Below the pieces are notes generated by a model, which did no database searches, was not told where the DNA came from, and saw only the letters and a program-made list of their open reading frames with translations. A DNA stretch of 22,624 bases from Gammaproteobacteria bacterium (lineage in GTDB: Bacteria > Pseudomonadota > Gammaproteobacteria > Woeseiales > Woeseiaceae), in contig NYWX01000069.1 of the NCBI GenBank assembly GCA_002685275.1, forward strand, positions 1 through 22,624. Reading direction: 5' to 3'. This document shows positions 8,335 to 16,147 of the stretch, in pieces (the stretch's first letter is position 1; the number at the start of each line of letters is the position of its first letter). The position numbers were made by a program, and so were the translations under genes.

Positions 8335-9721
8335 GAGAACTTTTTAATCTTTGCGCTTGCGCATCTTCAGGAGTAGCCCTTTCACTTAACCATTTGTCAA
8401 TCATTTCAAGATCTTGTATCTGCAGTATTCCTGCAGATTGCTTTAATTTAAGAGCATTCATGATGTAACTGTAACGACTTTGATAAAAATTCGTAATGGC
8501 GTTATATAAAGAGAATTGTGAATTTAATACTTCAACAATTGTTCTTGTTCCCACTTCATAACCTAATTGAGTTGCCTGTAATGCCATCTGACTTGATTCA
8601 ACTGCTTGATTAAGGGCTTTTACGCGACTCATTTCAGAATTCACACCAAGATAGGCATCACGAGTTTTTCGCTCTGTCTCACGTGTTATACGTTGTAATT
8701 GTTCACGACTTGCTCGGTGTAAATAAATAGCTTCTCTTACTCGTGAGGTATTGTAACCACCAGAAAATATTGGCAATGTAAATTGAAGTGATATTTGGTC
8801 ACTTATATTTGTATTATCAAAAATATTGATATTATTTCCTGCCAGGACATCTCCCTTAGATGCTGATGAATTTTTATTTACGACTAATTCAAGTGAGGGG
8901 TAGTAGCCATTTCTTCTAAAGGATATTTCATCTCTTGCCAACCTCTCATCCAATCTACTAGCAATAAGATTAAGATTTTGCCTCAGAGATAAATTAACCC
9001 AGCTTTCTTCACTATTTGGAGTAGGTTCAAGCAATGGAAAGTTTTTATCGGGAGCATTTAATTCTTTAATATATTGACCAGTAATTTCACGCATGGATTC
9101 ACGAGCAGTAGCAAGTACTCTTTTTGCACTAATTATATTAGCTACTGATTGATCATATGCGGCTTGAGACTCTTGCACATCAGTAATTGCAATCATACCT
9201 ACATCAAATTTATTTTTTGCTTGTTCTAGTTGACGTGCTATGGCTTCACTATTAGTTTGCAGGGATGTTAATTGATCTTCAGAGCTAAGAATATCCAAAT
9301 AGCGCTGCGTAACACGTATTATCAAATCTTGTTGAGCTGCCTCGCGAATAGCTTCAGCTTTTGCAACTTTTTTTTCAGCGCGCTTAAGGTTAACAATCTG
9401 ATCCCAGCGAAAAATAGATTGACTCAGGCTGATTCCCCAATTTTTACTATTAGAATTCTGGTCGAAAGTTTGTTCAATAATTCTTAAACCTTGATTATTT
9501 GAATCATCTAAACTTCCTCTAAATTGAATTTGTGGCATAAGAACACTGCGCGCCTGAGGTATTGCTTCTAAGGAAGCAAGATGCTTAGCTTCAGCCTCAT
9601 GAATTTTTGGATCTGCTTGTAAGGCTTGCTGATAAATTTCTAGTAATGATGCAGGATAGGCGGGGCTTGCAATCATAAATATATTGGATATTAAAAATAA
9701 TATTTTATTTACATTCTTCAT
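8324..9721 (-). CDS. tolC: TolC-family outer membrane efflux channel
   Basis: Outer membrane channel of 465 residues for type I secretion and tripartite efflux pumps. Residues 1-24 are a signal peptide (hydrophobic core, likely cut in PAYPA/S). The mature protein begins SLLEIYQQALQADPKI, typical of TolC, and shows the two similar long alpha-helical halves; the second ends ATQLGYEVGTRTIVEVLNSQ, a conserved TolC stretch. It is a little shorter than E. coli TolC (493). The gene converges on waaA, overlapping it by 11 bp. No membrane-fusion or inner-membrane pump gene is in the window, so the partner is unknown. The symbol rests on family resemblance. Confidence 0.9.
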   Translation of the reverse strand: MKNVNKILFLISNIFMIASPAYPASLLEIYQQALQADPKIHEAEAKHLASLEAIPQARSVLMPQIQFRGSLDDSNNQGLRIIEQTFDQNSNSKNWGISLSQSIFRWDQIVNLKRAEKKVAKAEAIREAAQQDLIIRVTQRYLDILSSEDQLTSLQTNSEAIARQLEQAKNKFDVGMIAITDVQESQAAYDQSVANIISAKRVLATARESMREITGQYIKELNAPDKNFPLLEPTPNSEESWVNLSLRQNLNLIASRLDERLARDEISFRRNGYYPSLELVVNKNSSASKGDVLAGNNINIFDNTNISDQISLQFTLPIFSGGYNTSRVREAIYLHRASREQLQRITRETERKTRDAYLGVNSEMSRVKALNQAVESSQMALQATQLGYEVGTRTIVEVLNSQFSLYNAITNFYQSRYSYIMNALKLKQSAGILQIQDLEMIDKWLSERATPEDAQAQRLKSSLNL

Positions 9722-9752
9722 CTTTAATTTGGAATGTCTAATATAATTTAGT

Positions 9753-9780
9753 GTTATAGTATATTAAATCACTAAAACAA
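9753..9780 (-). promoter_or_regulatory. Possible tolC promoter
   Basis: On the minus strand TTGTTT (9780-9775) and TATAAC (9758-9753) are 16 bases apart, four and five matches to the sigma70 hexamers. Transcription would start some 25 bases before the tolC ATG. The region is AT-rich, so chance is a real alternative. Confidence 0.35.
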
Positions 9781-9816
9781 TTAGAGTGCCTTCTCCTGCT
9801 TACAAACATTTAAAAT

Positions 9817-10020
9817 TATATAAAATTAAAAGAAAGATTCATAAAAGAATCTTCTCTTAAAGATACTATACCTGCTTTAAATATAGTATGGCTCCGCAGC
9901 CTAACCTCGTCAATGCATGAAATTTATTTAGTGAAGATTACAAATAAATTTCCTGGTAAACAAACCTAATCTTTCATAAAAAATTACATACTAAATTAGC
10001 TATGATTTATTTTTATATCA
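9817..10020. ncRNA. Candidate structured RNA between tolC and hppA (6S-like arrangement possible)
   Basis: In a gap with no gene of note, several inverted repeats are nested: AAGATTC/GAATCTT (9834-9853), ATACTATA/TATAGTAT (9863-9889), GGCT-CCGC-AGCC (9890-9901) and an 11-pair perfect stem GAAATTTATTT/AAATAAATTTC (9919-9952). A long-range helix GAAAGATT (9832-9839) with AATCTTTC (9968-9975) can enclose them. Beyond that, 9818-9830 pairs with 10006-10018 at 12 of 13 positions. Read on the plus strand, a hairpin followed by GGCTCCGC, an ATGCATG and a terminal hairpin loosely recalls gammaproteobacterial 6S RNA. That likeness is weak, the strand is not certain, and AT-rich sequence pairs easily by chance. 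Confidence 0.3.
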
Positions 10021-10167
10021 GAAAAGATAAGATTTCAAATTTGGGAAGTATAGTAAACTCCTCTTGAGTGATTAAATATTTAAGTGCATCCCAGAAATAA
10101 TTTCTATTTAAACATTTGTTGGTGAGTAAATTTTTTTAGATCTTTTTATCATTACTCTTTCATAAAA

Positions 10168-10200
10168 AAGCCGCTTAGATATTTCTTAAGCGGCTTCTTT
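10168..10200 (-). terminator. Rho-independent terminator of hppA
   Basis: A perfect 10-pair stem, AAGCCGCTTA (10168-10177) with TAAGCGGCTT (10187-10196), has a 9-base loop. Read on the minus strand it lies about 30 bases after the hppA stop and is followed by six T. The plus strand also has a short T-rich tail (CTTTT), so it may act in both directions. Confidence 0.85.
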
Positions 10201-10224
10201 TATAAATGTTATTAATCAGAAAAA

Positions 10225-12264
10225 TTACATTAAAGGAACTATTAATAACGCAACTATATTAATAATCTTTATCAATGGATTGATAGCAGGACCAGCTGTA
10301 TCTTTATATGGATCACCCACTGTATCTCCAGTTACCGCTGCTTTGTGAGCATCTGAACCTTTGCCACCAAAATTACCATCTTCAATGTATTTCTTACTAT
10401 TATCCCAAGCACCACCACCTGCAGTCATTGAAATAGCAAGAAAGAGACCTGTAATAATAGTACCTAAAAGAACACCACCCAATGCTTTTGGCCCTAACAA
10501 TAAACCAACAATTAAAGGTACTAAAATCGGCAATAATGAAGGAGCAATCATTTCTTTGATCGCAGATTTAGTTAGTAAATCTACTGCACGACTATAATCA
10601 GGTTTTCCAGTTCCTTCCATAATTCCTGGAATTTCTTTAAATTGGCGACGAACTTCAGTTACTACTGAAGCTGCGGCTCGCCCAACAGCTTCCATTGCCA
10701 TTGCGCCAAATAAAAATGGCACCATACCACCAATGAATAAACCTATAATGACCATATAATCATTGAGTAAGAACACAGATTCAATACCAGCTTTATCCAA
10801 TGCATTAGTATAGTCAGCAAATAAGATAAGTGCTGCAAGCCCCGCAGAACCAATTGCGTACCCTTTGGTTACAGCTTTGGTTGTATTGCCAACAGCATCT
10901 AGCTGGTCAGTAATATTGCGTACTTCGGCAGGAAGCTCAGCCATTTCAGCAATACCACCGGCATTATCCGTAATTGGTCCAAATGCATCAAGCGCTACGA
11001 TTACTCCTGTCATGGATAGCATGACAGTTGCTGCTGTAGCTACATTATATAGACCGGCAAGATTGTCTCCAGCTGGAGCCAGTTGAAATGACCCCCAGAT
11101 ACTTGCACAAACAGCGAGCACTGGAAGTGCTGTTGATTTCATTGACACCCCAAGGCCTGCAATAATATTGGTTGCATCTCCACTTAAAGAAGCATCCGCT
11201 ATAGTTCTAACTGGGCTATATTCTGTACTTGTGTAATATTCAGTGATAACAACCATTGAAGCTGTCAATGCAAGGCCAATGAGAGACGAGTAATAAATTC
11301 CCATCGCATTTCCACTTTCAGCCATCATATTAGTAGTTACAAAATAAAATGCCACGACTGCAAGCAAAGCAGCCACAATCATACCTTTGTAAAGAGCACC
11401 CATAATTTTGCCACCATCCGATGTTTTGACAAAAAATGTGCCTATGATTGAAGCTACAATGGAAACCGCACCAAGAACAAGCGGATAAACAATTGCTACT
11501 GAGCCATAAACTGAAGCAACAAGACCACCAAGTAGCATAGTAGCAATTATAGTCACAGCATAAGTTTCAAATAAATCAGCAGCCATGCCTGCACAATCTC
11601 CAACGTTATCACCAACGTTATCAGCGATTACCGCTGGATTTCGCGGATCATCCTCTGGGATTCCTGCTTCAACTTTACCTACAAGATCGGCGCCAACATC
11701 TGCACCTTTGGTAAATATCCCACCACCAAGTCTTGCAAAAATTGAAATAAGGGAACCACCAAAGGCAAGACCAACAAGCGCATGAATTGAATCGTCCGTA
11801 CTGAAGCCCATGTCAAGAAGGATTGCGTAATAACCAGCAACACCGATAAGACCAAGACCTACCACAAGCATGCCTGTGATTGCACCGCCACGAAATGCAA
11901 CATTGAGCGCAGGATTTACACCTAAGGTTGCTGCTTGTGCAGTACGAACATTTGCACGAACTGAGACAAACATTCCTATATAGCCAGCAAGCGCAGAGAG
12001 GAGAGCACCAATGGCGAAACCAACTGCGATGGTCCAACCAAGCACTAAAATTAGAGCAATAAACATAACAAGGCCAACTATACTTATCGTCACATATTGA
12101 CGATTCATATAAGCGTTAGCACCTTCTTGAATTGCCTGTTGTATTTCCTGCATGCGGTCGTTACCAGCCGGCTGTTTAATAACCCACTGTGTTGAAATGA
12201 TTCCATACAACACTGCAATTAAGCCAGTACCAATCGAGATCCATAGGGCTATCTCGTCATTCAT
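10225..12264 (-). CDS. hppA: Membrane-bound proton-translocating pyrophosphatase, K+-independent type
   Basis: Integral membrane pump of about 16 helices that couples PPi hydrolysis to proton export. Length is 679 residues from my chosen start. An upstream in-frame ATG at 12282 exists, but a perfect AGGAG (12277-12273) lies eight bases before the ATG at 12264 and inside that extension, so the later start is preferred. The active site shows [11 protein letters not shown] (189-199), the Asp-rich DNVGDNVGD loop, GGGAWDN (616-622) and [15 protein letters not shown]. The GNTTKAVT segment carries Lys463 and Thr466; Lys and Thr at these sites mark the K+-independent H+-pumping subfamily. It lies downstream of pfp on the same strand, 158 bp away, and is followed by a strong terminator. 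Confidence 0.95.
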   Translation of the reverse strand: MNDEIALWISIGTGLIAVLYGIISTQWVIKQPAGNDRMQEIQQAIQEGANAYMNRQYVTISIVGLVMFIALILVLGWTIAVGFAIGALLSALAGYIGMFVSVRANVRTAQAATLGVNPALNVAFRGGAITGMLVVGLGLIGVAGYYAILLDMGFSTDDSIHALVGLAFGGSLISIFARLGGGIFTKGADVGADLVGKVEAGIPEDDPRNPAVIADNVGDNVGDCAGMAADLFETYAVTIIATMLLGGLVASVYGSVAIVYPLVLGAVSIVASIIGTFFVKTSDGGKIMGALYKGMIVAALLAVVAFYFVTTNMMAESGNAMGIYYSSLIGLALTASMVVITEYYTSTEYSPVRTIADASLSGDATNIIAGLGVSMKSTALPVLAVCASIWGSFQLAPAGDNLAGLYNVATAATVMLSMTGVIVALDAFGPITDNAGGIAEMAELPAEVRNITDQLDAVGNTTKAVTKGYAIGSAGLAALILFADYTNALDKAGIESVFLLNDYMVIIGLFIGGMVPFLFGAMAMEAVGRAAASVVTEVRRQFKEIPGIMEGTGKPDYSRAVDLLTKSAIKEMIAPSLLPILVPLIVGLLLGPKALGGVLLGTIITGLFLAISMTAGGGAWDNSKKYIEDGNFGGKGSDAHKAAVTGDTVGDPYKDTAGPAINPLIKIINIVALLIVPLM

Positions 12265-12272
12265 CAATCTTT

Positions 12273-12277
12273 CTCCT
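12273..12277 (-). promoter_or_regulatory. Ribosome binding site that sets the hppA start
   Basis: AGGAG on the minus strand, eight bases before the ATG at 12264. It falls inside the longer reading frame that begins at 12282, which argues against that upstream start. Confidence 0.75.
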
Positions 12278-12422
12278 GACATTTATGAAGTAAAGATTTA
12301 ACACTAAAAATTTATTATTTTTTTAAAGCGCAAATCACTTAAATTAAATATTTTCTATTTTATTTTCACTAATAGTTTTCTGATTCTAAAGATAAATAAT
12401 CACTGATCATAATGGCCGCGCA

Positions 12423-13685
12423 TCATAACACAAATTTTATTCCAGTCAGTGGCTTAACCGCCTTGTTCTTTAGATTGGCAGATTTTGGCAAACCATTGAT
12501 ATATGGAGGGTAATTTTCCCCCCTGATAAGAGGCTCCAAATAACGACGACCTGCCTCCGTAATACCAAATCCATCTTTAGTAATAAAACGACGAGGAAGC
12601 ATCTTTTCTTTATTTGCAATTCGACTTATTGGTGCTGACTCTATCTTCCATTTGTAAGGTTTTTGTGAGATACGTTTAATGACAGGCATAACCGCAGTTT
12701 TTCCTTGAATGGCATATTGCACAGCCGCTTTACCAACTGCATAAGCTTGCTTAACATCAATATCTGAAGCGATGTGTCTTGCGGAGCGTTGCAAGTAGTC
12801 AGCAATAGCATAATGGAATTTAAAACCTAAATTATCCCGCACCATGCTTGCAATGACAGGTGCAACACCACCAAGTTGTGCATGCCCAAATGCATCTCTA
12901 GTTCCAGCTTCAGCTAGAAATTTTCCATTAGCATATGAAGCGCCCTCACTTACCACAATCACACAAAAGTCATATTCTTTAACGCAATCACGAACCTTCT
13001 TTAAAAATTCACGTTTTTTGAATGGTATCTCAGGAAATAAAATAATATGAGGAGCGTCTTCTGGATTTTTTCCAGCTAAGCCAGCTGCTGCGGCAATCCA
13101 GCCTGCATGTCGACCCATAACTTCAAGGATAAAAACTTTGGTAGAAGTTTTGGACATTGATATAACATCCATTGCCGCTTCTTGAGTTGAGACTGCAATG
13201 TACTTGGCAACTGAGCCAAATCCTGGGCAGTTGTCAGTTATAGGTAAGTCATTATCTACCGTTTTGGGGATGCCAAGACAAGTAACTGGGTATCCCATAT
13301 TTTTTGAAATTTGAGAGACTTTATGAGCAGTATCCATAGAGTCATTTCCACCATTGTAAAAAAAATAACCAATATCATGCGCTTTAAATACTTCAATCAA
13401 GCGTTCATATTCAGTACGATTTTCTTCAAGGCCTTTTAATTTGTAACGAGCTGAGCCAAAGGCCCCACCGGGAGTGTATTTAAGGGCTGCTATAGCTGCT
13501 GCAGTTTCCTTACTTGTGTCAATCATATCTTCTGTTAAAGCACCTATAATGCCATTTCGGCCAGCATAAACATTTGCAATTTTATTATTATATTTACGAG
13601 CTGTTTCAATGACACCACAAGCGCTAGCATTGATTACAGCTGTAACGCCGCCAGATTGAGCATAAAAAGCATTTCGTGCAGACAT
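12423..13685 (-). CDS. pfp: Pyrophosphate-dependent 6-phosphofructokinase
   Basis: Reversibly transfers phosphate from PPi to fructose 6-phosphate, giving fructose 1,6-bisphosphate. The 420 residues show the phosphofructokinase fold: N-terminal AQSGGVTAVINA, NGGNDS at 111-116, PKTVDND at 140-146 and VFILEVMGRHAGW. Asp115, in place of the second glycine of the ATP-enzyme GGDGS, and Lys141, in place of Gly in PGTIDND, are the known marks of PPi specificity. AGGAG lies 11 bases before the ATG. hppA follows on the same strand. In Methylococcus pfp and hpp are reported as cotranscribed, and the PPi enzyme there and in some autotrophs also acts on sedoheptulose phosphates. Such breadth here is inference. 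Confidence 0.93.
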   Translation of the reverse strand: MSARNAFYAQSGGVTAVINASACGVIETARKYNNKIANVYAGRNGIIGALTEDMIDTSKETAAAIAALKYTPGGAFGSARYKLKGLEENRTEYERLIEVFKAHDIGYFFYNGGNDSMDTAHKVSQISKNMGYPVTCLGIPKTVDNDLPITDNCPGFGSVAKYIAVSTQEAAMDVISMSKTSTKVFILEVMGRHAGWIAAAAGLAGKNPEDAPHIILFPEIPFKKREFLKKVRDCVKEYDFCVIVVSEGASYANGKFLAEAGTRDAFGHAQLGGVAPVIASMVRDNLGFKFHYAIADYLQRSARHIASDIDVKQAYAVGKAAVQYAIQGKTAVMPVIKRISQKPYKWKIESAPISRIANKEKMLPRRFITKDGFGITEAGRRYLEPLIRGENYPPYINGLPKSANLKNKAVKPLTGIKFVL

Positions 13686-13735
13686 TATTTTTGTTTCTCC
13701 TTTTGTAATTAAATAATTTTTAAGATGATACCTTG

Positions 13736-13749
13736 CATTGACCTCAATG
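13736..13749. promoter_or_regulatory. Inverted repeat in the pfp/adk divergent promoter region
   Basis: CATTGA-CC-TCAATG is a 6-2-6 inverted repeat in the 130 bp gap between the divergent pfp and adk genes. It overlaps TTGACC (13738-13743), a possible -35 for adk with a poor -10 (TAGCGT, 13761-13766) 17 bases on. It could be an operator, but it is short and seen only once. Confidence 0.25.
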
Positions 13750-13815
13750 TCCTTTCTAGGTAGCGTATTATATTAATAAAAATTATAGTTAACATTAAAT
13801 TAAGAGATCCTGAAA

Positions 13816-14457
13816 ATGCGAATTGTTTTATTGGGTGCACCTGGATCAGGCAAAGGCACTCAGGCTAAAAAATTAATGGCTGATATGAATATACCGCAAG
13901 TTTCAACCGGTGACATGCTGCGTGAAGCAGTGGCCAACGGAACACGCTTTGGCCTAAAAGCAAAGGCTATTATAGATTCTGGTGATTTAGTCCCTGATGA
14001 CATTGTTCTTGGAATTATCAGTGAAAGATTAACGAAGGATGACGCTAAAGAAGGCTTCATTCTCGATGGTTTTCCACGAACTGAGAAACAAGCTCATGAT
14101 TTAGAGCAATTATTATTCCAAATGAATATTTCACTTAATGCAGCCATTTTAATGGATGTTGACTTTAAACTTCTTTTGAAAAGATTGACTGGTCGCAGAA
14201 CGTGCTCTTTAACTGGAAAGCTCTTAAATATTTATTTCTCAAAACAAGAAGAGCTAAATGAATGCATTAATGCTGGTGGGGAATTAATTCAACGTGAAGA
14301 TGATAATGAAAATACAATTAAAAATCGTTTAGAAGTTTATCGTGAGAACACAGAGCCATTAATAAAATTTTATAAAGATCAAAATAAACTTATTACAATT
14401 GATGCTAAAGGATCGATTGATAGCGTCTATGGGCGACTAAATGCAGCATTAATTTGA
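13816..14457 (+). CDS. adk: Adenylate kinase
   Basis: Interconverts ATP plus AMP with two ADP in the cytoplasm. The 213 residues begin with the P-loop GAPGSGKGT (7-15), then STGDMLR in the AMP site and DGFPRT (84-89). The LID domain (about 122-159) is of the long type and resembles the zinc-binding kind: GRRTCSLTGKLLNIYF and NECINAGGELIQRED. Of the four zinc positions known from Bacillus (130, 133, 150, 153), Cys130 and Cys150 remain, while 133 is Thr and 153 is Ala, so zinc is probably not bound. It is divergent from pfp and converges on rnd with a 34 bp gap and no visible terminator. The Shine-Dalgarno is weak. Confidence 0.96.
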   Translation: MRIVLLGAPGSGKGTQAKKLMADMNIPQVSTGDMLREAVANGTRFGLKAKAIIDSGDLVPDDIVLGIISERLTKDDAKEGFILDGFPRTEKQAHDLEQLLFQMNISLNAAILMDVDFKLLLKRLTGRRTCSLTGKLLNIYFSKQEELNECINAGGELIQREDDNENTIKNRLEVYRENTEPLIKFYKDQNKLITIDAKGSIDSVYGRLNAALI

Positions 14458-14491
14458 TGTAACTATAAAATTTGGATTATTCTTTACTAAT

Positions 14492-15571
14492 TTATGCTTG
14501 GACTAATTTTAGTAATTGTTCCCCAATAAGATGTCTTCTCCAGCCATTAATAATTTTCGCTCCTGCTCCACCTTTTGTAATTATTAGAGATAATTCACGT
14601 TTTGATGCTAGCGTTTCTGTTGCTAGACCATGATCTTTTGCACATTCTGAAACTATTTTATACATTTTCTTTAAAAGTTCTTTTTGATCTTCATTGATAG
14701 GTTGTGGGGGTTTATGGATTTTATTGAGTTCATTTTTTTTCTCAATATTATTAATTATATGTATGTCAAAATTAGCAATAAATTTTGATGGCAATCCCTT
14801 TATCTCAGAAAGCTGTTTTCTAGAGACTGGTAATCTATCCGCTATATCCAATAAATTTTTATCACTGATAATCCATTGTCTTGGTCTATTACGAAGAATT
14901 GCTTCTTTCTCTCTCCAAGAGGCAAGTTGAATGGCTACTTCACGCTTAACACCAAAAAATTTTCTAGCACCCTTTATGCGATCTATTGCCGACTTATAAG
15001 TTAATTTATAAAGATTCGGGTTTAATAAAAGTGCTGAATCTTGATGTGCCCAGTCCAGCCGTCCTTTTTTATCAAGCTTCTCGGAAAGAATATTTGCAAT
15101 AGGTAATAAATACATTACATCTTCAGCGGCATAGTCTAAAAATTCTTTTTTTAGAGGTCGTTGTGCCCAGTCTGAACGCGTATGTGATTTAGTTATATTA
15201 ATTCCAAAAAGTTCTTTAATTAGATTCGCGTATCCAATCTGAACCTGCATACCAATTATCTCTGCAGCTATTTGGGTATCGAATATTGTATTTGGCATTA
15301 TTCCAGTTGTTTGGAAAATAACTTCAATATCTTGCCGTGCTGAATGAACAATCCAATTTTTAGAAAGAAGTTCTTTCCAAAATTTAGTTTGGTCATCTTT
15401 CGTAAATGGATCAATACAAAAGATATTATCTCGAGTGGATATTTGAACGAGGCATAACTGAGGAAAAAAGGTTTTTTCCCTCATAAATTCTGTATCTAGG
15501 CCAATTTCATTATATCCAGAGATATTCTGAATAATTTTGTTAGGATGATTAATGAAATGATATTCAAGCAT
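14492..15571 (-). CDS. rnd: Ribonuclease D
   Basis: 3'-5' exoribonuclease of the DEDD family that trims tRNA and other stable RNA precursors. The 359 residues show the exonuclease domain with Asp26 and Glu28 in GLDTEF, Asp81 in SARQDIEV, and DYAAED (146-151) giving the Tyr147/Asp151 pair of the DEDDy type. An HRDC domain follows at about 210-290 (REKEAILRNRPRQWIISD, then LPVSRKQLSEIKGLP). The length is near that of E. coli RNase D (375). The gene is divergent from the membrane protein gene, only 43 bp away, and converges on adk. Confidence 0.93.
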   Translation of the reverse strand: MLEYHFINHPNKIIQNISGYNEIGLDTEFMREKTFFPQLCLVQISTRDNIFCIDPFTKDDQTKFWKELLSKNWIVHSARQDIEVIFQTTGIMPNTIFDTQIAAEIIGMQVQIGYANLIKELFGINITKSHTRSDWAQRPLKKEFLDYAAEDVMYLLPIANILSEKLDKKGRLDWAHQDSALLLNPNLYKLTYKSAIDRIKGARKFFGVKREVAIQLASWREKEAILRNRPRQWIISDKNLLDIADRLPVSRKQLSEIKGLPSKFIANFDIHIINNIEKKNELNKIHKPPQPINEDQKELLKKMYKIVSECAKDHGLATETLASKRELSLIITKGGAGAKIINGWRRHLIGEQLLKLVQA

Positions 15572-15614
15572 AAAAAATGAGCTTAAAAGATTTAGAAATT
15601 AAGATTAACATGCG

Positions 15615-16130
15615 ATGATTAATGTTGTGATAATTCTACTTAAAACTTTCATTCAAATAACCTTCTTCCGAAAAAGTCCGGCAGACGTCCCGAATTCAAC
15701 TCCAATCTTAATTATTGTTTCAGTTATTTGGTATCTAATTGGTTTATTAAATTCAATAACAATTAATCTTGATCAAGAGGAAAATTTTTTATTTGATTTA
15801 GTATTGGTATCAATTGGTTTAATAATATACTCACTTATCATAAATTTATTTGGATATAGTGAAAGGATTATTCGTTGCATTATAGCAATTCTTGGCTGTA
15901 GCGTAATCTTTAGTATAATTTTATTTGTAGGACAACTGGTCTTATCTTCTATGTTTGCGAATAATGGGATAAGGCTAATGATGCAAATTATTTGGCTTTG
16001 GTCGATACCCGTAGAAGGGTACATCATTGCTCATACAATTAATCGGCAATGGGTAACTGGTTTTTTGATTACAATTGCAGTACTTTTTATGCAACTTCAA
16101 TTTTTTGCTCTCTTGAAACCAATTTTTTAA
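15615..16130 (+). CDS. Uncharacterised inner membrane protein
   Basis: Not recognised as a named family. It has 171 residues and no cleavable signal. After a short N-terminal amphipathic segment (TFIQITFFRK) comes a small polar patch with prolines (SPADVPNS, 21-28), then about five hydrophobic helices near 30-48, 58-80, 86-110, 119-139 and 146-168. No catalytic motif is visible. Small membrane proteins opening with a similar R.SPxDxP stretch occur in other gammaproteobacteria, but I cannot attach a function. It lies 17 bp upstream of mpl, so it is probably cotranscribed with a murein recycling gene. Coding is supported by the clean hydrophobic pattern and tight spacing. Confidence 0.7.
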   Translation: MINVVIILLKTFIQITFFRKSPADVPNSTPILIIVSVIWYLIGLLNSITINLDQEENFLFDLVLVSIGLIIYSLIINLFGYSERIIRCIIAILGCSVIFSIILFVGQLVLSSMFANNGIRLMMQIIWLWSIPVEGYIIAHTINRQWVTGFLITIAVLFMQLQFFALLKPIF

Positions 16131-16147
16131 TCAAAATAAAAAAGAAA

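Noticed and set aside
10002..10067. Short ORF of 21 codons in the tolC-hppA gap
   Set aside because: No ribosome binding site, no recognisable pattern, and AT-rich background; likely chance.
12265..12282. hppA start at 12282
   Set aside because: The Shine-Dalgarno AGGAG for the next ATG lies inside this extension, and the six extra residues look like read-through of the ribosome site.
16049..16147. Longer N-terminus for Mpl from the ATG at 16049
   Set aside because: The 33 extra residues overlap the membrane protein gene, and the family starts at MHIHILGICGTFMGG, which matches the ATG at 16148.
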